50,004 bases of DNA from Chloroflexota bacterium. Lineage in GTDB: Bacteria > Chloroflexota > Limnocylindria > Limnocylindrales > CSP1-4. The notes beneath the pieces were generated by a model. That model was given only the letters and a program-made list of their open reading frames with translations. It searched no databases and was not told the DNA's origin. This document shows, piece by piece, positions 34,257 through 45,475 of this stretch. Positions within the stretch are counted from its first letter, which is position 1. Every line of letters begins with the position of its first letter. The stretch spans positions 15,895 to 65,898 of the forward strand of contig PMYK01000026.1 in assembly GCA_003171255.1 (NCBI GenBank). Reading direction: 5' to 3'. A program made the position numbers and the translations under genes.

Positions 34257-35723
34257 CTAACTTGCCGCTGGGCTCGAAGTCGGGTTCGCGGACGCACCTG
34301 GGGCCGCGGACGCCCCTGGGCTCGCCGCGGCTCCGGACTGAGGCGGGAAGCCCAGCTGCTCGAGCCCCGCGTCGAGGACGGGGTCGGTGCCGGCACGGAC
34401 ATTGTCCGAGCTGATCGGCACGTCGGGCTGGAGGCCCTTGCCCTGGATCCAGACCTTGTCCGGGGTAAGCCAGCGCGCGACGGTCAGATGGATGCCACCA
34501 AAGTTGTTGGATAGTGGCAGCCACTCCTGCACGACGCCCTTGCCGTACGTCTTCGATCCGACCAGCTTGGCTCGCTCGTGGGACTGCAGCGCGGCGGCCA
34601 GGATCTCGGCCGCGGACGCTGTGTTCCCGTCGACGAGCACGACGAGGTGAATTGCGGGGTCGGTGGCACGGCCGTTGGCTCGGGCGGTCAGCTCGGAGGT
34701 CGTGCCGCTGGCGTCCTGCTGGTAAACGATTGTGCCTGACGGAATGAACTCGCTGGCGATCTTGACCGCGTCATCGACGTACCCGCCCAGGTTCCCGCGG
34801 AGGTCGAGGATGATGTTGCGCTGGCCGGCCTGGAGGGCGGCGGCGAGCTTCTGGTCGAATTGCGAGCTGGCGGGCTGGTTGACACCCATCACGTGAAGGT
34901 AGGCGACCGCGCCGTTGGCCAGGGTCTTGGCGTCCACCTCGGGCTGGTTGTAGACCTTGCGCACGACCGACACCTGCATCGACGAGCTGCCGCGAACCAA
35001 GCCGAGCGCCACCGACGTGTCTGTCGGCCCCTTGATCAAGGCGATGGCCTGGTCGATGGTGAGGCCGTCGAGGGAGTTGCCGCCGACCGAAACGATCACG
35101 TCGCCGGCCTTGAGGCCGGCCGCATCGGCGGGCGATCCGGTGATCGGTTGAACGATGGCCATCTCGCAGCCGTTTCCGATGGTCGAGCAGGTCGCCGTCG
35201 AACTCGCGTCGACCGGCTGCAGCTGGACCTGGACGCCGATACCCTGGGCCTGGCCGCCGACGTTGAGCAGCGAGTTCTGGAAGTCGGACGGGCCCTGATA
35301 GTAGGACCACTGGTCGTTGAGGCTCTCCATCATGCCCTTGATGGCCGCCTGGACCAGCTGGTCCTGGCTCGGCTTCGGCGAGCCGGCGAAGTCGTTCTGG
35401 ATCAGTGAGTAGACGTCCCAGAACGGGCCGAAGCGCGTCTCCTCATCGGCCGGCGTTCCGGGCGTCGTGGCGATATGGGCCCCGAGAGAGAAGCCGCCCA
35501 TGAACAGGGCGCTGCCGGCGAGGACCGCGACCAGGATGAGGCTGAAGCGGGACGGCGCAACGCCGCGGGTGCGGCGCGAGCCGTCGCGGCCCCTGCGTTC
35601 CGCTTCTTCGACGCGCTCGTCGGTCCCGGCCATGCCGTCCGGCGTTCGCTCTGGCGTGTGCTCCGCCTCCGGGGCGGAGCTCCCGGATCCGTTCGGACCG
35701 ATCGCGGATGATTCTGTGGGCAT
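34257..35723 (-). CDS. ctpA: C-terminal processing peptidase (S41, PDZ)
   Basis: 488-residue serine protease of the CtpA/Prc family, anchored by one N-terminal span (FSLILVAVLAGSALFMGGFS, about 61-80) and acting outside the membrane. The PDZ domain (about 165-245) contains GSPADAAGLKAGDVIVSVGG. The protease core follows: RNIILDLRGNLGGYVDDAV, the catalytic serine in DGNTASAAEILAAALQS (about 370), and the lysine of GSKTYGKGVVQEWLPL (about 389). The tail is Ala/Ser/Pro-rich. ATG at 35723 is preferred over TTG at 35744. The order ftsE-ftsX-ctp is shared with Bacillus, where FtsEX controls wall hydrolases; a joint role is plausible. Confidence 0.92.
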   Translation of the reverse strand: MPTESSAIGPNGSGSSAPEAEHTPERTPDGMAGTDERVEEAERRGRDGSRRTRGVAPSRFSLILVAVLAGSALFMGGFSLGAHIATTPGTPADEETRFGPFWDVYSLIQNDFAGSPKPSQDQLVQAAIKGMMESLNDQWSYYQGPSDFQNSLLNVGGQAQGIGVQVQLQPVDASSTATCSTIGNGCEMAIVQPITGSPADAAGLKAGDVIVSVGGNSLDGLTIDQAIALIKGPTDTSVALGLVRGSSSMQVSVVRKVYNQPEVDAKTLANGAVAYLHVMGVNQPASSQFDQKLAAALQAGQRNIILDLRGNLGGYVDDAVKIASEFIPSGTIVYQQDASGTTSELTARANGRATDPAIHLVVLVDGNTASAAEILAAALQSHERAKLVGSKTYGKGVVQEWLPLSNNFGGIHLTVARWLTPDKVWIQGKGLQPDVPISSDNVRAGTDPVLDAGLEQLGFPPQSGAAASPGASAAPGASANPTSSPAAS

Positions 35724-35766
35724 GGTGCGAACCTCAGGCAGCAAAGAGACGCGGATCGACCTGCGA

Positions 35767-36648
35767 TCAGCGGATGAGATAGCTCCGAACAGATAGGTAG
35801 GAGCCGAGGACGCCGATTCCGACCCCGGTCCCCAGGACGATCAGGATGAGGTTCTGGCCGACGGTCACGGCCGCCTCAACCGGCAGGACCTGGAAGTAGC
35901 CTGCCAGGAAGGCCGTGATCTGGCCCTGACCGATGAGCAGGAGGCAGATCGTCACGCCCGCCCCTAACAACCCGACGAACGCGCCCTCGAAGATGAACGG
36001 CCAGCGAATGAACGCGTCCGATGCTCCGACGAGCCGCATGATTTCGATCTCGTCCGCTCGAGAGACGACGGCCAGTCGTATCGTGTTCACGATGATGAAC
36101 AGCACGATCAGCCCGACGGCGACGAGGATGGCCGTGCCCCCGGCTCGAAGGATGCCGATCACGGTCAGCATCTGGTCGACCGTCTGCTTGATGTTCAGCA
36201 CCCGATCGACGGCTGGCTGGTTCTTGAGGTAGGTCGCGACATCGAGGTAGTCATTCGGATCGCGCAGGTTGATCTGGAGCGAGGCCGGCAGCGGGTTCGT
36301 CGAGAGGGAGTTGATCACGTCGGCTTCGTCCGGGTGTCGGGCCAGGAAGTCCTGCAGGGCCTTGTCTTTCGACACCGATTCAACGTGTGTTACCTGAGGC
36401 ATTCCCTGAAGGGATGTCGCCAGACCGGCAATGTCCTGCGGTGTGGCCTCATCCTTGAGATAGGCCACGACCTGGACCTCCTGCTGGACGTAATTGAGCG
36501 TGGCGTCGAGGCCGTGCAGGAGGATGATCAGGCCGGACAGCAGGACCAGCATCAGGACCATCGTGGCTGTTGCGGCGAGGCTCATGAGGCCGTTCCGCCA
36601 GAAGCCCAGCCAGGCGCGCCGCAGGCTGAAGCCGATGAAGGCGAACAT
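35767..36648 (-). CDS. ftsX: Cell division protein FtsX
   Basis: 293-residue permease-like partner of FtsE. One span near the N-terminus (LAATATMVLMLVLLSGLIIL) is followed by an outer domain (about 55-165, with VVAYLKDEATPQDIAGLATS). Three further spans lie in the C-terminal half, joined by the cytoplasmic loop RADEIEIMRLVGASDAFIRW, which is the conserved FtsX/MacB-type coupling region. In many bacteria FtsEX activates peptidoglycan hydrolases at the septum. ATG at 36648 directly follows the FtsE stop (no gap), so the pair is co-translated. ctpA follows after 43 bases. Confidence 0.94.
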   Translation of the reverse strand: MFAFIGFSLRRAWLGFWRNGLMSLAATATMVLMLVLLSGLIILLHGLDATLNYVQQEVQVVAYLKDEATPQDIAGLATSLQGMPQVTHVESVSKDKALQDFLARHPDEADVINSLSTNPLPASLQINLRDPNDYLDVATYLKNQPAVDRVLNIKQTVDQMLTVIGILRAGGTAILVAVGLIVLFIIVNTIRLAVVSRADEIEIMRLVGASDAFIRWPFIFEGAFVGLLGAGVTICLLLIGQGQITAFLAGYFQVLPVEAAVTVGQNLILIVLGTGVGIGVLGSYLSVRSYLIR

Positions 36649-37428
36649 TCAGTCCTCGCGGTGATAGGCGGCGCCGACCTGGTCACGCACTATCCGCCCG
36701 TTCTCCAGGGCAACGACCCGCTTGCGCACAGCCGTCACCACCTCGGCGTTGTGGGTCGCCATCAGGACCGTCACCCCCAGCTCGTTGATTCGGAGCAGGA
36801 GCTGGATGATCTCCCAGCTGATCATCGGGTCGAGGTTGCCGGTTGGTTCGTCGGCGATGAACAACCTTGGGTTGTGGACCAGTGCTCGAGCGATTGCAGT
36901 TCGCTGCTGCTCACCACCGGAGAGCTGCGATGGGAGCTGGTCCGCCTGACCGGTGAGGCCCACTACTCGTAGGACCCGATCGACGGCTGGGTCGATTTCG
37001 CGCCGGCGGGCCCCGGTGACCTCCAGCGCGAAGCCGACGTTGTCCCGGACCGTCTTGTTGGGCAAGAGCTTAAAGTCCTGGAAGACGATGCCGATCTTGC
37101 GACGGATCTTGGGCACCTCGCGGCGCTTCAGCCGTCCCAGGTCGCGGCCGTCGAGAAGGACGGCGCCCTTCGTCGGAAGCTCGTCGCGGATCAAGAGCTT
37201 TATCACGGTGGACTTACCGGCGCCGGAGGGCCCGACCAGGAAGACGAAGTCCCCCTCTGGGATGGTCAGATCCACGCCGCGGAGCGCTACTCGGCCGTTT
37301 GGATAGGACTTGGTGACGCCCTGCATGGCCAGCACGATCCGCCCGGGAACTGAATCCGTGGGCCGCTGGCCGGTCGCGCCGGGTCGGCGAATCGGGCTCG
37401 ATGGGGATCCGGTAGGTGCCGCGCTCAC
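36649..37428 (-). CDS. ftsE: Cell division ATP-binding protein FtsE
   Basis: 259-residue ABC ATPase. Walker A GPSGAGKSTVIKLL, Q-loop region GIVFQDFKLLPNKTVRDNVG, signature LSGGEQQRTAIARAL and Walker B PRLFIADEPTGNLD are all visible, and MATHNAEVV gives the H-loop. The text FQDFKLLPNKTVRDNV is characteristic of FtsE rather than other ABC proteins. GTG at 37428 gives a 34-residue Pro/Arg-rich N-terminal tail; ATG at 37326 would start directly at the domain and is an equal alternative. It forms FtsEX with the next gene and lies downstream of prfB, as in Bacillus and many actinobacteria. Confidence 0.94.
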   Translation of the reverse strand: MSAAPTGSPSSPIRRPGATGQRPTDSVPGRIVLAMQGVTKSYPNGRVALRGVDLTIPEGDFVFLVGPSGAGKSTVIKLLIRDELPTKGAVLLDGRDLGRLKRREVPKIRRKIGIVFQDFKLLPNKTVRDNVGFALEVTGARRREIDPAVDRVLRVVGLTGQADQLPSQLSGGEQQRTAIARALVHNPRLFIADEPTGNLDPMISWEIIQLLLRINELGVTVLMATHNAEVVTAVRKRVVALENGRIVRDQVGAAYHRED

Positions 37429-37444
37429 GATGGCAACGAGGCTA

Positions 37445-37462
37445 GCACCGATCGGTCGGTGC
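37445..37462 (-). terminator. Short hairpin after the double-GNAT gene
   Basis: gcaccga-tcgg-tcggtgc, a 7-base stem in the 49-base gap between the double-GNAT gene and ftsE. No T-run on the minus strand. May attenuate read-through into ftsE. Confidence 0.35.
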
Positions 37463-37477
37463 GGTTTGGCTCCGCGT

Positions 37478-38482
37478 TCACAAGAGCGCCAGGCTGGCCG
37501 GGAGATAGCCCTCGAAATGAGCGAATGGCCGGGTCCAGCACAACAAGGCGGGGAAGCCCTCGATGCGGAGGCCGGCCCTCAGGAGCGCGACCATGGCCCG
37601 ATCGTTGCTCCCCGGGACCCAAGCGGACGTCGCTCCGCGCGGGCGGATGACGTGCATCAGATGGCCTAGTACCGGGGCCGTGAGCGTCGGATCGAGAAGA
37701 GCGACCGGACCGAAGCGCCCCGCCTCGGAGCTGTAGCCGTAGCCGATGGCCTGCCCGTCGTCGGACCGATACACGAAGCCGGTGCGGCCGGAGGCCCGGA
37801 GCAGGCCGTGGTCGGCCGGGTGGGCGTAGCCGAGGACGGTCCTGTCGATCGAGTCGAGGGTGGCCGATGTGTCGCTTCGACCGAACGGCTCGGCGCCGAC
37901 ACCGACGGGCAGCCGCGACAGGGCGGACGGATTGGGGGTGCCGACGAGGTTGAGGACGGGAACCCGAGGCACGATCCCGAATCGAGCGTACAGGCCGTTG
38001 GAGACGGGCTGAGCCGAATCGGTGCACATGGCGAGGATCCCGGGACGGTGGTCGGCGACGTCGCGCTCGTCGAGGGCGAGGCTCTGCGTCCGGCCGCCTT
38101 CGGGGCGTTGGGCGTTCGCCTGGCCTGCCGGAAGGGACGGCAGGATCTGTGTCAGGAGGGCGCGACCGATGCCGTGGCCCTGCTCTTCGGGCAGCACATA
38201 GAGCTGTGAGAGAAACCAGACGTGCTCGCGCTGAGCCGCGATCCCAAAGCCGACCACCTTGTCTCGACCGTGCGCGCTGCCGGCAACCGCGGGGCGCACG
38301 GCCACCAGGAACCGTTCCGGGTCGGTGCCGAGCAGATGCTCGAGCAAGGTCAGGAGTGGGTCGAGGTAGGGCGAGGGTAACGGCCGGTTGAGGCGGGCCA
38401 TGTAATCGTCGACGGCGGAATGCCAGACGAGGGCGCATTCGGCCAGCTCGGCATGCCTGGGCGGCCGATACGAGATGGCCAC
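37478..38482 (-). CDS. Double-GNAT acetyltransferase-like protein
   Basis: About 334 residues with two GNAT-like halves. The first half (1-190) has the acetyl-CoA region LSQLYVLPEEQGHGIGRALL, the Q/RxxGxG/A motif of the family, and SNGLYARFGIVPRVPVLNLV, the usual end block. The second half (about 210-334) shows GFVYRSDDGQAIGYGY and a weaker core without a clear binding loop. The pattern fits tandem GNAT proteins such as MshD-like enzymes, but no substrate can be named. GTG at 38482 follows the prfB stop by one base; ATG at 38509 would overlap it. The gene sits between prfB and ftsE, which are usually adjacent. Confidence 0.72.
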   Translation of the reverse strand: MAISYRPPRHAELAECALVWHSAVDDYMARLNRPLPSPYLDPLLTLLEHLLGTDPERFLVAVRPAVAGSAHGRDKVVGFGIAAQREHVWFLSQLYVLPEEQGHGIGRALLTQILPSLPAGQANAQRPEGGRTQSLALDERDVADHRPGILAMCTDSAQPVSNGLYARFGIVPRVPVLNLVGTPNPSALSRLPVGVGAEPFGRSDTSATLDSIDRTVLGYAHPADHGLLRASGRTGFVYRSDDGQAIGYGYSSEAGRFGPVALLDPTLTAPVLGHLMHVIRPRGATSAWVPGSNDRAMVALLRAGLRIEGFPALLCWTRPFAHFEGYLPASLALL

Positions 38483-38483
38483 C

Positions 38484-39615
38484 CTAGCCGGCCGCCGGTC
38501 GAGGCCCATCCGTGCCCACGACGGCGCCCGTCGCCTCGCGCTCGAGCTCGGCCTGCATGAACGTGTCAAGGTCGCCGTCGAGGACTGCCGACGTGTTCCC
38601 CGTCTCCAGTTCCGTGCGGTGGTCCTTGACCATCTGGTAGGGATGCAGGACGTAGCTTCGGATCTGGTTGCCCCAGCCCGCCTCAACGTGTTCGCCGCGC
38701 AGCTTCTTCAACTCGGCCTCGTGCTCTTCCACGGCACGCTGGAGGAGCCGGGCTTGAAGGATCTTTGAGGCCGTTTCCTTGTTCTGTGTCTGCGACCGCT
38801 CGTTCTGGCTCTGGGACACGATGCCGGTGGGTATGTGAGTCAGGCGGACGGCCGAGTCCGTCTTGTTCACGTGCTGACCGCCGGCCCCAGTGGCGCGGAA
38901 TGTGTCCATCCGGATCTCATCCCAGTTCAGTTCGGCCTCGAGGTCGCTCTCGACCTCCGGCAGGACCTCGGCCAGGGCGAAGGTCGTGTGGCGGCGCTTC
39001 TGGGAGTCGAAAGGGCTGATGCGGACGAGCCGGTGGACTCCGCGCTCGGCCTTCATGAAGCCGTAGGCGTATCGACCGTCGATGGCCACCGTGACGCTCT
39101 TGATGCCCGTCTCCTCGCCTTCGGTCTGGTCGAGGATCTCCGTCGCGAAACGGTGACGCTCGGCCCAGCGCAGGTACATGCGAAGGAGCATCTCGGCCCA
39201 GTCGGTGGCTTCGGTCCCGCCGGCCCCGGCGCTGATAGTCAGGAGCGCGTTGCGTTGGTCGTATTCGCCGCCGAAGAGAAGGCCGCGTCGGGCGATGCCG
39301 TACTCGCTCTCGAGCGTGGCGGCTTCGCCGGCGACATCGTCGAGGAGGCGCTGGTCGTCTTCGTCCTGGGCCAGCTCGAGTAGCTCCAGGGTGGATCTGG
39401 CGCGGGATTCGATGTCGCGCCACAGCGCCAGCTCTTCGCGGAGCCCCTCAGCCTCGCGTAGCGCCTTCTTGGCGGAACGCTGGTCGTCCCAGAAGTCCGA
39501 CTCGCCGACGCGCGCGTCCAGATCTGCTAGACGAGTCCCTTTGGCCTCGAGGTCAAAGACGCCCCGAGGTCGCCTGGATCCGCTGGACCAGGTCGCGAAT
39601 CTCGGCCGGCTCCAT
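38484..39615 (-). CDS. prfB: Peptide chain release factor 2 with programmed +1 frameshift
   Basis: Release factor for UGA/UAA stops. Translation starts at ATG 39615, reads 20 codons (MEPAEIRDLVQRIQATSGRL) and meets TGA at 39555-39553. The site is CTT TGA C with GGGG upstream, the classic autoregulatory frameshift. After a +1 shift, reading continues from GAC at 39554 to 38484 (376 residues in all; segments 39615-39556 and 39554-38484). No alternative start codon exists in the second frame before residue 140 or so. RF2 markers are the SPF tripeptide in VRISPFDSQKRRHTTF and GGQ in TGAGGQHVNKTDSAVR. Low RF2 would favour the shift and so raise RF2. The ATG overlaps the stop of the small gene upstream (TAATG). 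Confidence 0.95.
39553..39560 (-). promoter_or_regulatory. RF2 frameshift site
   Basis: CTT TGA C at 39558-39552, with GGGG a few bases ahead as the SD-like stimulator. Same core heptamer as Escherichia coli prfB. Confidence 0.93.
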
Positions 39616-39839
39616 TAGGAGCGGCCTCTCGCATCCTGGAGAAGGATCGGTCGGAGCTCGATGAGGCGCAGCGCGCTCTTGCTCCGGGCGACGACGGGGT
39701 TCACGCAGGGGCAGTAGATGTTGTGGGTGCAGGATCCGCAGTTGCCATCGCAATCGAGGGCAGCCGCATAGCTGCAACCGCGGCAATCACGCTCGCAGGC
39801 GATGAGATCGATGAAAGCCGCTTCCTCGGCCTGCTTCAC
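39615..39839 (-). CDS. Small eight-cysteine protein upstream of prfB
   Basis: 74-residue protein beginning MKQAEEAAFIDLIACERDC (GTG start). Eight cysteines follow the pattern Cx3Cx2C-x7-Cx3Cx2C-x5-CxC (ACERDCRGCS, DCDGNCGSC, IYCPCVN), then a tail of about 25 residues without cysteine. The twin Cx3Cx2C motifs suggest binding of zinc or iron-sulphur clusters. AGGAG lies four to five bases before the GTG, and the TAA overlaps the prfB ATG (TAATG), so translation of the two is probably coupled. The frame is open further upstream to 40028 but without similar quality. No family recognised; it may be missed in automated annotation. Confidence 0.65.
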   Translation of the reverse strand: MKQAEEAAFIDLIACERDCRGCSYAAALDCDGNCGSCTHNIYCPCVNPVVARSKSALRLIELRPILLQDARGRS

Positions 39840-40096
39840 TACTCTCCTCAGTGTGGCGGCAATCGTCCCTCCGCAGGATCGCGACAGGATGACGGGCCCT
39901 GATCGTGACCGACGATGGCCGGAGTATACGGCCTCAATTCGCCCAGGCCAAGAGGTTAAATGCCGTGGTTGCCGGTTAATCTGTGACCTGGAGGCCAACT
40001 CGTTCAGCATTCCGTTGCGCGGGCACACCCGTTTTGCCCGGGGCGCCGCACGGGTCGTGGCTGGGGCGACGATGTGACCGTTGAGGCGAACTAGGA

Positions 40097-40174
40097 CGAT
40101 GCCGCGGCGCCTGCCCCTGACCCTTGATCAGTGCCCGGCCGCAGGGCTCGGTGAGGCCGATGCCGCGGCGCCTG
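40097..40174. repeat. 17-base direct repeat at the end of the YdcF-like gene
   Basis: cgatgccgcggcgcctg occurs at 40097-40113 and again at 40158-40174. The second copy lies in the last codons of the YdcF-like gene (Ala-rich tail) and the first beyond its stop. Confidence 0.7.
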
Positions 40175-40814
40175 TCTGACCGGCCGAGCCCGGGTCTTCG
40201 TTGACGAAGACGTAGAGCCCCATCGCACCCAGCTCGTGGACGAGCGACTTGAAGATCAGGTCCTGATCGATGTCGTCCGGGCTTGTCTCGGTCGGCGAGG
40301 ACCAGGCCTCGATACCTTGGTCCTCAGCCAGGCGCAGGACGCGGAGCATGTGGCTTCGGTCCGAGACGAACAGGGCCGTGTGCAGGCCGTGGGCGTCGAA
40401 GATGGCCCGGACGTGCTGGATCGACTCCAGGGTGCTGCTGCCGGTGTTCTCCATCAGGATGGCCGACTCCGGCACGCCCCTGGCCATGGCGTAGCGGCGA
40501 CCCGTCTCGGCCTCGGTCGTGAGATCGCCCGGCAGGTTGCCCCCGGTGGTGATCAAGAAGGGCGCCTCGCCCTCCTTGTAGAGCTCGATGGCGTGGTCCA
40601 GACGTGCGGCGAGCGCCCCCGACGGCCGGCCGTTGTACTGGGCAGCGCCCAGCACAACGATGGCGTCGACGCTGCGCCGGCCGTCCTGATGGCCGACCTG
40701 CCAGATTCGGAACGTGGTGTAGGCCGTGAGCGCACCGGCGCCCAGGGCGAAGACGATCACGACCAGCAGCAGGTCTCGGAGCCTCTCACGCCAGGTGAGT
40801 CGGGGCCTCGTCAC
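40128..40814 (-). CDS. YdcF/SanA-like DUF218 membrane protein
   Basis: 228 residues: an N-terminal span (LLVVIVFALGAGALTAYTTF), then a DUF218 domain with DAIVVLGAAQYNGRPSGALA, RLDHAIELYKEGEAPFLITT and GGNLPGD, then ENTGSSTLESIQHVRAIF and VSDRSHMLRVLRLAEDQGI. Family members include SanA and YdcF, linked to envelope barrier function; some bind nucleotide. The tail is Ala/Ser/Pro-rich (AAASASPSPAAGH). GTG start at 40814 lies 59 bases after the secA stop, so it may be read from secA. The chemical activity is not known. Confidence 0.85.
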   Translation of the reverse strand: MTRPRLTWRERLRDLLLVVIVFALGAGALTAYTTFRIWQVGHQDGRRSVDAIVVLGAAQYNGRPSGALAARLDHAIELYKEGEAPFLITTGGNLPGDLTTEAETGRRYAMARGVPESAILMENTGSSTLESIQHVRAIFDAHGLHTALFVSDRSHMLRVLRLAEDQGIEAWSSPTETSPDDIDQDLIFKSLVHELGAMGLYVFVNEDPGSAGQTGAAASASPSPAAGH

Positions 40815-40872
40815 CTGCCCGGACCATGCGGGCGTTGCGGCTCCGCGTTTCGGCCCTGGCAGAGCGGCGTCT

Positions 40873-43836
<2,964 letters not shown>

Positions 43837-43958
43837 TGAGGATCACGATCCTTTGCGGCCCGCAGTACGGGCCATAGGCCAGGGCCTCGGCCGAGGCGGC
43901 GACGCCCCTCGGCGTCGGCCGATGACAGCCTCTCGGACTCGCCGATGGCTGGGGCAGA

Positions 43959-43964
43959 AGTATA
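43959..43964 (-). promoter_or_regulatory. -10 element (TATACT) upstream of secA
   Basis: TATACT on the minus strand, about 125 bases before the secA ATG, in a gap without genes. GAGTTG lies 16 bases further up as a weak -35. It lies just after the small membrane gene. Confidence 0.4.
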
Positions 43965-43999
43965 GGCCAGCGAGCGGGTACAACTCTTGCGGGGCCCGA

Positions 44000-44104
44000 C
44001 TAGTGCCAGAAGTGCGACCCGTAGCCCCACAGCAAGAGGACGAGGGTGAGGCCGGCGAGGGCGGCCCAGAAGATGATGGCGGCCGCAGTGGAGGTCGGGT
44101 TCAT
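44000..44104 (-). CDS. Small single-span membrane protein
   Basis: 34-residue peptide MNPTSTAAAIIFWAALAGLT leading to LVLLLWGYGSHFWH: a short outer or inner tail, one hydrophobic span and an aromatic end. GAGGAA lies seven bases before ATG 44104. The frame is open upstream; ATG 44242 with AAGGAG 11 bases ahead would give 80 residues, but the extra part is Arg-rich and looks non-coding. It lies between prs and secA on the same strand. No family recognised; real expression is uncertain. Confidence 0.45.
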   Translation of the reverse strand: MNPTSTAAAIIFWAALAGLTLVLLLWGYGSHFWH

Positions 44105-44293
44105 CTCCGCGTTCCTCAGCGCGGCGACTCGCCAGCGATGAGACCGCAGGCCCTTGCGCCAATCGTCGGCGCGGCCGTTCCCGGGTGGCGGGGTGCCAAC
44201 GAGGCCGCCCCGGCCGTCGGGTCTGTGGAGCTGGAGTGTCATGGCTCGAGCATCTCCTTGCACGCCATCCGGGCTCGCTGGCCGCCGCTCGCG

Positions 44294-45475
44294 TCAGTGC
44301 TGTGGGTTCTCCGAAGCCCGGGCGGCGGCCGAGGCGTCGGCTGAAGTCTCGGCCGACTGATCGGCGTCGGTCGCGTCGGCGGCGGTCGCGTCGGCGTCGG
44401 TCGGTCGGAAGCTCGCGGGACGCCCGTTTCCGCCTGAGGCCGACCGCTCGGCGCCGCCCTCGACATCCCACAGCAGCATTTCCTGGGTGAACTGGACCTC
44501 GCTCGTGAAGAGCGCCCCAACGGACTGGCCGCGGTGGATTCGGACGATCGCTTCGGCGATGAGCGGCGCCAGCGAGCGGACGATGATTTTGCCGCCACGC
44601 TTCTCTGGTGGAATCGGGATCGAGTCGGTGACGACGACCTCACGCAGGCTGGACTCGGCGATGCGCTCTACCGCCAGCCCGGACAGGACGGCGTGGGTGG
44701 CGCAGGCGTACATCTCGGTCACGCCTTCGCGCTCGAGTGCCTCGACGATGTGGATCAGCGTACCGGCGGTGTCGATCTCGTCGTCCACGATGATCGCCCG
44801 CTTGCCGCGGACGTCGCCGATGACATTGAGCACCTCGGTGCGGTCCTGGTTGCCGATGCGCCGCTTCTCCACGATTGCAAGAGGCGCGTCCAGCAGCTCG
44901 GCGAAGGTTCGGGCGCGCTTGGCGAAGCCCAGGTCCGTGACCACCACCAGGTTCTCGATGCTCTTCTGGCGGAAATGGCCGGACAGGAGATGGACGGCGG
45001 TCAGCTCGTCGACGGGGATGTTGAAGAAGCCCTGGATCTGGCCCTGGTGCAGGTCGACAGTGAGGATTCTGTTGGCCCCGGCGACCGTCAGCAGGTCGGC
45101 GATGAGGCGAGCCGTGATCGGAACGCGGGGCTGGTCCTTCTTGTCAGATCGGCCGTAACCGTAGTACGGCACCACGGCGGTGATACGCCCCGCGCTGGCC
45201 CGCTTGAAGGCGTCGATCATGATCAGCAGTTCCATGATCGATGTGTTGACCGGCCGCGACGTGGGCTGGATCAGGAAGACGTCCTTCTCACGGGCGTTGT
45301 CGATGATCTTGACGAAGATGTTCTCGTTGGAGAACTCGAAGACATCGGCCCGACCCAGATCCGTGCCCAGGTAGCGGCAGATGTTCTTCGCCAGCTCCGG
45401 GTTGGCGTTCCCGGTGTAGACATCGAACTGGTCTGCCGCTGGCAATGCTGCCTCCCGGGTATCGCTGTCGATCAC
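44294..45475 (-). CDS. prs: Ribose-phosphate pyrophosphokinase (PRPP synthase)
   Basis: 393-residue cytoplasmic enzyme making PRPP from ribose 5-phosphate and ATP for nucleotide, His and Trp synthesis. Blocks seen: [58 protein letters not shown], the metal site [20 protein letters not shown] and the PRPP loop [15 protein letters not shown]. The usual length is about 315; here an acidic Ala/Asp/Ser tail of about 65 residues ([17 protein letters not shown]) follows, probably disordered. GTG at 45475 overlaps the gyrA stop (GTGA), so the two are coupled. Confidence 0.95.
   Translation of the reverse strand: MIDSDTREAALPAADQFDVYTGNANPELAKNICRYLGTDLGRADVFEFSNENIFVKIIDNAREKDVFLIQPTSRPVNTSIMELLIMIDAFKRASAGRITAVVPYYGYGRSDKKDQPRVPITARLIADLLTVAGANRILTVDLHQGQIQGFFNIPVDELTAVHLLSGHFRQKSIENLVVVTDLGFAKRARTFAELLDAPLAIVEKRRIGNQDRTEVLNVIGDVRGKRAIIVDDEIDTAGTLIHIVEALEREGVTEMYACATHAVLSGLAVERIAESSLREVVVTDSIPIPPEKRGGKIIVRSLAPLIAEAIVRIHRGQSVGALFTSEVQFTQEMLLWDVEGGAERSASGGNGRPASFRPTDADATAADATDADQSAETSADASAAARASENPQH

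Noticed and set aside
39840-40028. Longer version of the eight-cysteine protein
   Set aside because: The added part has no ribosome site and looks like intergenic sequence; the GTG at 39839 has AGGAG.
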